DNA of 64,000 nucleotides from Cliona cf. orientalis (Eukaryota > Porifera > Demospongiae > Clionaida > Clionaidae). Within the stretch, counting starts at the first letter, position 1; each line of letters begins with the position of its first letter. Positions 17,371 to 33,825 of the stretch are shown one piece after another. A program made the position numbers and the translations under genes. Location of the stretch: positions 4,774,001 through 4,838,000 of the forward strand of contig OZ005705.1 in the NCBI GenBank assembly GCA_963930775.1, written 5' to 3'. A model generated the notes under the pieces. The model worked only from the letters and a program-made list of their open reading frames with translations, was not told the origin of the DNA and did no database searches.

Positions 17371-19169
17371 GAGGATAATTTTCACGTAGCTATATAATAT
17401 TATAGCGATGTAAATACGCTGCTATAGAGATTAATTTTAATCGGGTTTTTTTTTCATCTCACTGTTTTCCCTGTGAGCTTTACTTAATCTCATGCACTGC
17501 ATGCTGACTCAGAGTAGGTACTGGTAATATTTTCATTTCTGTGGCCAGGGTGAACTTGAATTGATTTTGCTACGATAATAATAGCACCATTTATTATGGT
17601 TATCTATAGCAGCTGCTACATCCCTCATGTACACATTTTTATGGTACAGGGTGGGGGGGGGGGGGGGGGGTGTGTTCATGTGCGATCGGTCTGTCTGCAC
17701 CCAATCCATACACCTGTGCTTCCTGTGAATATAATAATACTATGTGGTAGCAGTTACCATACCAACATAATTTTCAATCCCAAATTGTGGGATAGTTAGA
17801 GGGTCATTAGTATATTATTAACTGGTCAGTAGTGACTGCTACCAAAAGAGTTAGATGTTGGTTTCGCAATTCTACTCACAGCTTCACTGGTTTGTAGAAC
17901 CAACGTCTAACTATCATAATAATTATCATTGTTTACCTATTATAGCCTATCAAGGTGTTAACACCGTATGCACTAGTCTTTCTATTACACCCCCACAGAC
18001 TAGAAATTTAATTACCTGGAGATACCACTGAGTGTAGCATAACCAGGGACGTGACATAATAATGATCTTATACGTTAGAGAATACACATAGGGAAGTGCC
18101 ATAATAGACAGCAATATTAATCAGTGCAAGAAGTCTAGAATGGATTGGAAATAAAAACATTGTACACAATATTATGACACTGTGTGTGCCATAAATTTAC
18201 ATAATACCATAATAATATTATTAATAATTGCTGCAGTTCTTCATAATAGTGTTATGTTTTACATAATACACTTGTGTAAAAGGGCTTTAGAAAGTGTGTC
18301 TAGTATATTATTATTCTTGTTACATGTAAAATGCATGTGACGTGAGTGCATGGATAGCTCAGAAACTGCCTTCACAGCAAGTATTACTGAGCGGTGGATG
18401 ATGCATTGAGTGCATGCCACCAGTTACATGTATGTACTAAGTCTTATACTACAGGACCAAGAGCAATCATTATTATCATGACTGACAAATTGTGTAGAAT
18501 ATAATACTATATTATTACTATAATAATTATAGCCTTAATTCTCCTACGATGATTAAATGTTTACATCACCCTCTACTATAGAGATTAATAACTATGTGAT
18601 CTGCTATGAGAAAAGGGACCACTTGGGGAAGACTGTACATGTAGTATGACAATTTTTGTTGGTAATATTATATATCAGGACTTACTATCTACGAATGTAG
18701 CCGACATGACTGTATTGATGATGAAAGTCATGGGTCTGGAATGCAATGGATTATAGTCTCAGCTCAAGCTCAGTGGCATTTATTAGCACACTGGGTGCAG
18801 TGTGCACATAACAACCATAATAGTATAGTATTATTATGTGACCAGCTATGAGAAAAGGGATGGACCATTTGAGACTTTTATTTGGAGTATGCATGAAATA
18901 ATGTACTGTATATGACAATTTTTGTTCTATGGATGATAATACCCGGCCGTGGTATGCATTCATAATTTTTATAGAGTGTGCATGCATGCATTATTAATGT
19001 TAATTTTCCTTTTGTTATCAAATGAAAATTTTATCATTGTATATGATAATCTTGAAGACATGCATGCTCACATCAAAGTCAACTATAAAAATTTATTAGC
19101 CTACTAAGTTAAGGCTGTAATGATAAAAAAAACAATCTATCAATTGCGATGGATATTGTACCCTGATGG
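17371..19169. other. AT-rich spacer with repeats
   Basis: No gene seen. It holds the 3' UTR of terminal exon 3, a poly-G run at about 17648-17670, and two same-orientation copies of a CTATGAGAAAAGGGA repeat (about 18606 and 18846) that is also found at the ends of the element at 63596-63851. Confidence 0.6.
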
Positions 19170-20689
19170 CTAGGTGAACAAGTCCATTGCACCACCAACA
19201 ATCATGATCACAATCATCATGATGATACAAAACCTCATGGATTGAATCACAGCAGCATTAGTGGTGGTCACTGAAAGAGAGGAACAATGCTGATTTAGCA
19301 CCTGTTATGCTATAGTCAGTATACTTACCGCTCACTATGGAACAAAATTGCTGATCATCCTTCATCGTTATCTTGTCTGGATCTGTACTCCTGGAAATGC
19401 AATCACTTATGAACTGAAATTCAGTCAAGGAAATCCGAACGAGTTCCCTACTACTGCAGTTCAAATCTCGAAGAAGTGGTAAGTATATATCTGGGAGGAT
19501 AGCAGTACCAAATATGACATTGTAGAAGTGTGCTCCAGGCATACACACTTCCGTTAGGCACCCTTCATTATAAACACTTTGTGATGGTTCTATCATGGTG
19601 TATGTTGCAAAAAGAGTGCGATTAACTTCCGGGTATTTGCTAGCCATGTAGAAAGGATTATCCACCAGAAACAGAACGGTATCTGCAGAAATTCATGATA
19701 ATCACACGAATGAAAAGGGATATGGTGCACATGTACACTAATCTTATGCATACCATTAGAAGTGTTGTGCACAGTATCTGTAACAGTGGTAAAAGTAAAG
19801 GGCAAGTTATTGTCTACACTACAGTCATGCATGCATGTATAAATTACTTATTAACTTACCACAAGACAGGTATACGAGTGACCAATTGGTTGCTTGGGGA
19901 TTTTGTGATACATCCAGCAAGCAATCACTTAAACTGCTTTCATTTCCATTGCATGTGATGTGTTCAATGATAAATTCTAGTTGCCTGGTGATTAAATAAA
20001 CTCAGCTTAGTAACTACAGGGACAGTCCCATGACCCCTTACTGGCTGCTATAGCATAGTATTAGATTGTACCCGCTGACAGTAGCACTAGCTCGACCCTT
20101 TACCATTTTGCGTGCAAATCGCATTACCTTCAGCTTTGTATGCATTATCATTCCTAATCGATCCAAGCAAAATAGCCTATAATATTATATGCACCAGCCT
20201 CCCATGACCCAAGCTGCATGATCCCTACCTTGAAGTCACGCTGAGCATTGAAACACTGGAGACAAAGGAATAGCCCAGTTGCGCACAGACAACCTGAGCC
20301 TCCACGCCTCCAAACCCCGACAGGCTGACTGCACTCCAGCCAGACCCAGTCAACACCTCCAGCACGCCACTGCTAGCGCTGGAGCCAGCATCTCCGTCCA
20401 ACGCACACAAATTGACATCACCTACACTCCCTGCAAGCAAGCAACCACGATCGAAACAAGTATAGTGTCTCTAGCTATTGACTAGTAAATTAGGTGACCT
20501 TTGTATATCAAGACAGAAATTATTAGATATACTAGACAACACGTACTGAGCTCTAAATGGACTGTTATTCTCGATCTACATGCTTACATCAGATTATGTT
20601 ATTAAATATCTCTAGCACATGCACTCACCTTTGCTTTCATTGACCGCCAAAACAATGAGAAAGGCAATAATTTCAATGGGAATACTCAT
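19170..20689 (-). CDS. Small SRCR-domain surface protein (GPI-like or single-span anchor)
   Basis: Exons on the minus strand, 5' to 3': 20629-20689, 20229-20430, 19860-19984, 19329-19682 and 19170-19270. They join in frame to 280 residues. Residues 1-20 are a signal peptide (MSIPIEIIAFLIVLAVNESK). Residues about 22-129 form one SRCR domain split over two exons (VLEVLTGSGWSAVSLSGFG, AQVVCAQLGY, then ITCNGNESSLSDC). Residues about 130-247 are a Cys-containing segment I do not recognise. It resembles the segments after the SRCR domains of the neighbouring kinase gene. The last exon is hydrophobic and reaches nearly to the end (FCIIMMIVIMIVGGAMDLFT), which fits a GPI signal or a short tail anchor. 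The gene has the same orientation as the kinase gene starting at 26290, so a kinase-less relative by duplication is plausible. Confidence 0.78.
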
Positions 20690-21232
20690 TTTTGTCAATT
20701 TAATAAATAAATGCCAAAATGGGCGTCGTCAACTGATTAAAATAGGCTCAAGCTAGGTTATGGATCACCGATTTTACGTAAATCAGTAATAACTAGTCAA
20801 ACGTATAAAATCCACAAATATTTCAAGAATTATTAATTTTTTTTTATTAATGTATGTATGCATGCATGCATTGCGCTACAATGATAGCATTAATGAATCA
20901 CCAGTCACTTACAGAAACAGTTATATAATAACAGAAAGAATCTGTGGAATACTACATAATACCACAGCACCTGTAGATCAGCGGTACATCGCCACGGCAC
21001 TCATAATAATAATAATATACTTATTAATTTAAAAGTGTGTGGAGCAAAAGGAACAATTATTATTATGTGCCAAAAATGGTGCTAGACAAAGAGACGAGAT
21101 GAGAAAATATAATATTCATCATCATTAAATCATACTGGAGTTATTCCTGTGTTCAAAGTTAATACTATAGAGGTAAAGTTGAAGAGATTAATTTTAGTCT
21201 TGCTAAAAATTCTGACGACATCATAGTAACTG
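20690..21232. other. Spacer between SRCR gene and SRCR kinase gene
   Basis: AT-rich, about 540 bp. It should contain the promoter of the 20689 gene and the 3' UTR of the kinase gene. No exon, RNA or clear motif is seen. Confidence 0.6.
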
Positions 21233-26290
<5,058 letters not shown>

Positions 26291-26466
26291 CTTAACGTGC
26301 TCAATCACTTGCATATGCAGCATTGCATGCTGATTAGATTTATCACCCTTTACCTACCCGCGCTGCAGCGCAGACGTTAGCGTAGCCCCGCCCCTTCAGT
26401 TGGAGGGGGTGTGGCTTGCGTGTGGCCAGCGCAGCAAACATAATATATACCTGTAGACACAAAATT
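26291..26466. promoter_or_regulatory. Shared divergent promoter, SRCR kinase / cathepsin O
   Basis: Only 176 bp separate the start of the minus-strand kinase gene (26290) from the start of the plus-strand protease (26467). The middle is locally GC-rich with CCCCGCCCC (GC-box type) and GGGGGTGTGGC. No TATA box stands out. A bidirectional promoter is inferred. Confidence 0.5.
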
Positions 26467-29400
26467 ATGATAAAGATGCGTGTTGCAGTGTTGATCCTGG
26501 CAGCCATACAGTTTTCAGGGACAGCTTTGAACGTCAGTGAAACGGAATCCTTGGAGTGGGTGCTGTTTGAGAGCTTTATGACCAACCACTCCAAAACATA
26601 CACAGACAAGAGAGAGCTGGGCTACAGGTTCCAAGTGTTTCAGGTGAGTTTCAGGCATGACTCTTTAAAATATATCTTGAGGATCATTTCGCATGATGTG
26701 ACTATGCAGCAAAGTCTGGAGCGTCAGAGGCAACTGAATGACTATGAATCTAAACATGGTGGTAGAGCAGTGTATGGTGTCAACAAGTTCTCTGATCTGA
26801 CTCCAGAAGAGTTCAAGAGTGAGTAGCTATTAAATGTATGTGTATCATGATGAGGTTGGTAATTCCACCTTATCCACCCCCCAAAGAACCATTGATTGAG
26901 GCATATCAACTGTCATCGAGAAGGATACTTTTTTGATGGCTTGTTCAACCATAGTCAATTGTAGTCTCGTGGCCAGACTCCTTCTCTCCTCGTGCGTGAA
27001 AGGGGGCTGGGCACGAGACTAAGTCAATTGTAGCCTTGACCACCGTACAATCTTGAGCATTTTTGTAGTATTTTATCACTGAATCACTATAATATTCTCG
27101 CACAGATCTGTACCTCTCTGGCCTTGTGCCTAGTAAGGGGGTGAATTTAGGACAAAAGGATGTCAATGGGAACAGATCTGTCACGGACTTGCCTTCCAAG
27201 TTTGATTGGTCAACCAGGAATGTCATTGGGCCAATCTTGGATCAACAGAGGGTAAGACTTTGATCTCAAGAAGGCGAGCATGTACTTCCCAAGACACACC
27301 CTCCTATTATTTCGTAAGGAATTCTAGGGGAACACTGTCATTGCATGCACCTTCAAAGATACTATGATAATACACAGATGCCTACTCAGCAGTCTTTAGC
27401 ACCTACAGCATTGCAAACATTATTCATTTGTGGGGGAGGAGCTGAAGGTGGCAGGTGCCTGTCAGATGGCTAGTTACCTAGCCTCATCTCCAGGCCATTC
27501 CCATGTTTTCAGTATTACACACTTACTCTGTATATTATTATACTTCCTGCGTATATGGTCCTAGATCCTGCAGCTAGTGTCCCGATTATACACAATGTAC
27601 ATGTACGTTTGCTCAATGAATAGAGGAATCTCACATGTATCATGATAGTAATGCACCATCGTGTAAAAACAACAGTGTCATGCCTCCTGTACAGTATTAT
27701 GTATTGTTGTGGATGTCTGTGTGAATGTGATCTGTACAACATTTATGTTTACTTTTCCATTTATACATGTTATGTGATCTGTGTACTGAATATACAGTGT
27801 GGAAGTTGCTGGTAAGATAACAGAAAAGTTTTGCAATGCGCATGTGTAGACATAATATGTAAATGGCTGCAGGGCATTTGCTGTAGTGGAGACCATAGCC
27901 AGTGCCTATGCCATCGAGACAGGTCATCTCTACCAGCTCAGCCCTCAGCAGCTCATATCTTGCGACTACTACCCCTCGCTCTCTCTCGATGGCTGTAGGG
28001 GTGGCAGCCTCAAGGAGGCATTCCAGACTATAAGAGATGTGAGTTCAGTGACATTAGTGACCATCAGTCATACTGGGCAGGCGCTCATGTACCATACGAA
28101 TGTATGCAGTAATTATGAAAATTCAGTTGGTCTATCCAATCCCAGACCTAAGGGGCAACCATCCCATTGCCTGCTCGGGCAAACCTAACCCAGCGCCCAT
28201 GGGCACTTGCCTGGGACTAATCACGAAATCAATCCTGTACCATATTATTCTTTTATTGGTGCCTTGTCGATAATCAATTAAGAAAAACGCACGTTTTTCT
28301 GGTAAAGGTCGTCAATCGCTCCAGTTATGAGAATGCTAATTTCTTGTGTTAAATTGGATCACGTGTTATATTTGATTAACTACAGTATACTATTATGGTG
28401 TGTGCAGGGATGTTTGTTGTAGTAGAGGGGGGATTTGTAAGACTAATTATATACTGTATGGCGGATAATTTTCGTGGGGTCTAATTTTCGTGGAAAGTCC
28501 GAAAAGGCCCACAAAATTAATTTTCGTGGTTTTAAATTTCGTGAAAGCAACCAGTCCAGGGGTGTGGCACTGCTGCACAAGCGATGATGTAATCGATACA
28601 TGCGCTCGCGATCTTCTTTGTTACTAAGCCATACCTACAGAGATTTGGACAAATAGCATGATATAGAAGAATATTAGTGTTGAAGATACTATTAGCTGGA
28701 TGACAGTGGCTACTGTTGCTTGCTAATACCGAAAGTATTGGCTGCGCTTCCACGATGTTTGTGACCACGCCCATCGTCATGGACTCGTATCACCGTAGGC
28801 ATTAATTTTCGTGGGTGGGAAAATTTCATGACTGCCAAGTCAACCACGAAAATAACGAAAATTAGCACCCACAAAAATTATCTGCCATACGTTATTCGGC
28901 AGATGCTTCAAGGACATACATTTTTGTTTGTAGGTACTAAATTTAGTGAAAGTAGTGATTTGCCCTACTTTTGCTAAAAGTTTTACCCACTAATATTAAA
29001 TTTATTCTGTCAATAAATAGAATGCTAATGCTAATTTTGACGAAAAATTGCTAAAATTAGTACCCTCTAAATGCCTAATTGTAGCCCTACTTGTAATGTT
29101 ACAGGCTATGGTATCATAACCAATCCTATTATTGTACTGACTGCCAGCATACATAGGCCCATGCAGACTATTACTGGAAGCAGGCTCATTCTCTGTCAAA
29201 TCACTATGATGTTCCTGAATAATAGCTCCCTCCTCACTGATTAATACCAGGAATATTATATATGCATGACTATCACAGTATGCGTACATGCTATATACAG
29301 TGGAACCCCGCTTAGCGGACACCCCTCAACGGCGGACACCAGCGATATAACGGACAATTCTGAATGTCCAGATTGTATTTCCATAGACTTCAATACATTC

Positions 29401-30910
29401 AAACCCCCTCAACAGTGGACACCCTGTTATTCCGTATAATGGACACTTATTTTGGTCCCGTTTGAGCCTGCGCAATAGTGAACAACCTCACATAACGGAC
29501 AGTTAGGCCACACCCACCATTAAAATCGGTCGGTTTCAGCGACCAGTAACTACAGTAAAGCCTAAATATGTCTCATATTCTTGCTTAGAAGCTGTCAGTT
29601 GGCAGACTCTCTCATCAATACGGTCTTCATCGTCGTCCACAGTAGTGCTTTATCATAGCTGGCCACGATTGTAGGAGGGGTGTGGTCAACCACTAACCCC
29701 TGAGCTAAGGACAACTCACTACAACGGACAAAATTTTTGGTCCCAATGGTGTCCGCTTTAGAGGGGTTCCACTGTACATGTACAAAATACAGTTATGTTA
29801 ACTGTGCGTATTTTGGCAGAATGGGACAGTGATTGTGCAGGAGAGTGTTTATCCTTTTGCCAGCAAGAATGGAGAGACCTTTTCTTGCAAACAATCTTTG
29901 TGAGTTATCATACGTGTGCATGTACATGTGTGCAGAGCCTTTTCAACTCTGTTGCCTTTCAGACCTCAACAAGGGCTACAGCTGTTCAGTTACAACTATT
30001 CTGTTTAGTGAGTCATGCCTGTGATGATGGATATCCTAGCCTCGTCCCCAGGTGCCTGGGGACGAGGCTAGGATATACAATCATACTGTTAGTTACGTAC
30101 CTTTCTTTTAGTGTTCCTGAGGAAGACATGCGTTTGATGTTGGTATCATCTAGTCCTCTCACCACATCCGTCAATGCCATCACCTGGCAGGACTATATTG
30201 GTACATATACATTATACATTTGACAATACCAGGAATTTGTGAAGCTTAAAAGCAATGGTTTTGACGACCATTACCTACTTTTGTGCGCCTGGGGTTGGCT
30301 ACGTATACTTGGTGGGTGGTGGTGTTCTGGCAACTCCTTGTTCTCCCCAGCACGCCTAAGGCATGTCGGCCCAACAAGCCTACAATACAGAGTTTCCTTT
30401 GATGTGGGAATAGCGATAATCCATGTGCTTTGATGCTCCACCCAAACTATGCCCTCCTATCATGTAATTAAATTTTGCTTGGGGAGAGCACTGTCATGTT
30501 ACCAGCAAAGACTGCAGCCATGGAGCAGTCCATTATTGTATTGTACCAACATTTGTACAAAGTGCCTCTCTGGTGGACTATGTTATCTTTATTCAGGTGG
30601 TATCATCCAGCACCACTGTAGCGGAGACTTCTATGACCATGCCATACAAATAATTGGATATGACTTAACAGGTGATGTTCCATACTGGCGTATTCGTAAC
30701 ACTTGGGGAACAGACTGGGGGGAGGATGGCTTTGTCAGAGTACTCTATGGAAACAAGATGTGTGGTATGTCCTGTGTATACATGTAGCCAAGCGTTTGCT
30801 GTTGTGTGTTGTGATGATACAGTGATCTTCTTACAGGTCTGAATATTGAGGTAACGTCTGTGCTGAAAGTGAATTCAGTAAACTTACTAAGTAACCATCA
30901 TTACAAGTGA
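26467..30910 (+). CDS. CTSO: Cathepsin O-like papain-family cysteine protease
   Basis: Ten exons join to 355 residues: 26467-26643, 26710-26818, 27106-27251, 27798-27811, 27873-28038, 29820-29899, 29963-30007, 30112-30200, 30597-30764 and 30837-30910. A signal peptide is followed by a propeptide (VYGVNKFSDLTPEEF). The mature enzyme begins near LPSKFDWS. The catalytic triad is complete: Cys148 in CGSCWAF, His290 in DHAIQIIGYD, Asn310 in RNTWGTDWGEDGF. The oxyanion Gln is in ILDQQRCGS. TWQDYIGGIIQHHC is close to the cathepsin O signature, so I prefer CTSO to cathepsin L. It should act in lysosomes or be secreted. Exon 27798-27811 is only 14 nt and encodes the catalytic Cys. The start could also be the ATG at 26476. 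The 1.8-kb intron after 28038 contains two MITE-like elements. Confidence 0.92.
28451..28893. mobile_element. MITE-like element with TATGGCGGATAATTTTCGTGG ends
   Basis: The left end TGTATGGCGGATAATTTTCG and the right end AATTATCTGCCATACGT, with inner AATTTTCGTGG/CCACGAAAAT blocks, form inverted repeats around about 440 bp. It lies in the cathepsin intron. Copies of similar type (AATTTTCG and CGCGAAAATT motifs) occur at 50037-50226. Confidence 0.75.
29298..29775. mobile_element. MITE-like element with CAGTGGAACCCCGC ends
   Basis: The left end ACAGTGGAACCCCGCTTAGC and the right end GCTTTAGAGGGGTTCCACTG are inverted repeats, followed inward by repeated GCGGACA and ACGGACA blocks. It is about 480 bp long with no transposase ORF, and lies in the cathepsin intron just before exon 29820. 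Confidence 0.8.
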
Positions 30911-31831
30911 TCATTGTGCTCTGTTCAGTGTCATCAGTTTTGTAAGGCTATGGATATACAATGTCATGATATAGCTATTATGCATTGATATCACTTTCTT
31001 TTTAGGTGGTGTCTCCTTGTAAATGTTATGAAATATTTGTGGCTTCAATAATAATAATTAATTTTAGTTCATTACTAACCAATTAATGTCCATAGTGTCT
31101 ACATTTTCCTTCCACTTATTACATAATATCTCTAGCATGCTTGCATTGCAATTCCTGTGTATTATTAGCTGGTGTGGTCTGGCCTACATAGCATCACGTG
31201 TGGCTCATAGGCTCACTCTAGGAAATTTATGTCACCCGTAGGTACAGTAATAATCATGTATATATTCAGGATTTATTTCAGGGAGGCCAGGGGGTGCTTT
31301 TGCCCCCCCCCCCCCCCATAGAAATTGGCTTTCCCTATTCTTAATATGGGGTTGCCTCCTTGAAGTTTGCTGCCATGTGTATGCCCCCTCTTGAGTATGT
31401 CTATTACATACATGGATATCTAATGGCAGAGCTACTTAAGTATCCTAGCATGAATAAGTACAATATCATGTATGTAAGAGAAACTATTGCACAGTGGAAA
31501 ATTTTTATGGGGTCCAATTTTGCAGATGGCCAGTCTTCAAAGTTTCCACAGTTTAATTTTCACAGACACATGCAATCACACCATTATATAATTATACAAT
31601 CGCGGATAGTAGGTTGTCCATGAAAATTGGACCCCTCAAAATTTCCCCCTACACGGTATATTGTATAGCCAAGAGAACCATGGGCGTGTGCAAGCAAACT
31701 TGCCTGAAAGTCTGATAGAGAAAGAAAATTAAGACTTTTTTTACAGTGAAAATAATGATAATGGGTGCCATTTTAAAGGTGTGCAGTGGAATTGTTAAAT
31801 ATAACAGTAATTATTATACAAAAATAAAACT
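30911..31831. other. Spacer between convergent CTSO and ARFRP1
   Basis: It holds the 3' ends of both genes, a poly-C run near 31301-31317 and a MITE-like element at 31486-31664 (CAGTGGAAAATTTTTATGGG and CCCTCAAAATTTCCCCCTAC ends). A fragment of the same family is seen near 5565-5660. No further gene. Confidence 0.6.
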
Positions 31832-33703
31832 TTACTTGTTCTTGTTGAGAGTTTGTTTAGGAGATTCTTGCACTCTCTGGGCCAGCCATTCCACACCCTC
31901 AGCCATACCTTCACTGAAGGATATCAATAACAAGGGTACACAGAGTACACACGACTGTAAGCACTATGATAACAGTGCAGGCATAGAATTAACACAAGTA
32001 CAGATACACACATTATGGGTAGTCTTGTCCCAGGCGACTCCCATGTTTTCAATATTACACAAATATGGGAGTGGTCTGGGGATGAGGCTAAACATATGGA
32101 CATGTACAAAATTTCACACAGAGATTTTTTTCCACTATTACAGGAAGGTAAGTGTTGTAGCTTACCCTTTGAGTGCAGAGATCCTCTGTATCTTGCAGTC
32201 TCTGTCACCGATAGACTCCACACTCGTGTCAAAAGCACTCTCCACCTCCGTCAGTGGCAGAGCATCCTGAAACACAACCATTAGTACCAGTACATGTAAG
32301 AGTGGAGGTCAAATGTGCTCTCACTAGTTTGTCCTGCTTATTGGCAAGAATTAGCAATGGTACTCCCTCCAAGTCAGGATGAAGAATCACTTTTTCTGCA
32401 AGATACATGCAAAGCCGTGCTCATGTAACAATGCTTTTATTTTTATATCGGCATACTGAAGGTTTGTGAAGAAATCGCCAAATTTTCTGAATCAGATGAG
32501 TCCACAACATAGATCACTCCCTGGCACTCAGCGTAGTACTGTAGATAGAAAGATAACAAACGGCTAATTTTATTCGTACGTTAATGCACACTCAGGTGTT
32601 AAATGGAACAGACTCTTTGCAGAGTGTTGGAGATTACATGTGTAGGTTATAATATTAATAATATTATTATTACACTGAAATACGGGAGGGCCTAGCCGCC
32701 TATGGCTGCTATTCAAGGGTGGCTACAATTTCTTCCAGTGAGTTCCAGGTACAACTATTACTATTAGGGGTGCATCTGTTGGTCTATTTGAATGAATAAT
32801 ATTATGGTACTCTCGGGGGAGGGGGCAGCCAGCTTTGAAAAGGGAAACTGGTCACCAAAGTTTCAGGCTATACAGTATGATAGGAGTTGGCCTAGACCAG
32901 GGGGAAGGATACCTTGTCCCAGAGGCTTTGCAGGTTTTCTTGCCCTCCAAGGTCCCAGAATATCAAACGCACTGAACTAATGTCCACTCGAGCAACTGCA
33001 TACAGACATAATAATATGCATGATAATTATGTGCATATATGTACATGTATGCAAGGGGCTACAGAACTTCACGTTTCCCTTGTCGTTCACCCTACAGTAT
33101 GATATTATTTTGAGCACTAGTTGTGCAAAAAGGGCTCACTTCCATAGACGAACATCCACAACTGCAACTGGGACCAACATACTGTTACCTATTTACTTCT
33201 GGAAATCAGTGCAATGATCACATGGATCATGTAGTGAGTTGAGCAATACTGTCAAAGGCAGGATCAAATTCTTACGCTAGTTGCCATTCAATGGGTCACA
33301 GTACTTATAATACATATACATGCATATATAATGTGAGCCACTTCTCCCTCCCCCTCCCTTTGACAGTACCAAACTATTCAAAGCGAATACCAGAAATTAT
33401 GTGCAATTAAATAACGCGGTTGGTTGTTGTCTGCTTAAGGTCACCTTGATATACCATTGAGCCCCACGGTGCTAGTGATCTTCTCCAGTGGCATTCCAGA
33501 GTAGTTCCTCACAAATAATTGCTTTGTCTTCTCCAGAAACGTCTGAGCATTAGGGTGGGTGAGACAGGACGAATATCAACACATGACAAATGATGTACAT
33601 GTACTCTTACTGTTTTTCCAGCATTATCCAGTCCTAGTATCACAATATAGTATTCCTCTTTTCTGAAGAAATACTTCCATAAGCCTTGAAAAAGGGTGAA
33701 CAT
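31832..33703 (-). CDS. ARFRP1: ARF-related protein 1 (small GTPase)
   Basis: Seven exons join in frame to 199 residues, about the usual length: 33611-33703, 33455-33542, 32913-32995, 32457-32538, 32325-32395, 32166-32266 and 31832-31913. The GTPase boxes are complete: GLDNAGKT (P loop), TVGLNV (switch 1), WDLGGQE (switch 2), NKQD and SALKG. The N-terminal MFTLFQGLWKYFFRKEEYY, the insert LFVRNYSGMPLEKITSTVGL and the later GDRDCKIQRISALKG region set it apart from ARF and ARL proteins and fit ARFRP1. ARFRP1 works at the trans-Golgi and endosomes, acting upstream of ARL1 and golgin recruitment (known of the family). It lacks the Gly2 myristoylation site of ARFs, as expected for this protein. Confidence 0.94.
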
Positions 33704-33825
33704 TTTGGTGAGATATCTGAGGTAGCAATTTCAAAAATTTTAGCAAATTCGACTAATTAGAGGAATGCGACCCCGTACCAACCATAATTTGGCGGGAAGC
33801 AATGGTGGGAAGAATCTAACCAACT
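33704..33825. promoter_or_regulatory. Bidirectional promoter, ARFRP1 / HPF1
   Basis: The two start codons face away from each other with 122 bp between them. There is no TATA box. The segment has TTTGGCGGGAAGC, which resembles an E2F site (inference), and GCGACCCCGTACC. Confidence 0.55.

Noticed and set aside
27106..27251. Cathepsin pseudogene because the active-site Cys seemed missing
   Set aside because: The missing codons are supplied by the 14-nt exon at 27798-27811, and the whole frame closes at 355 residues.
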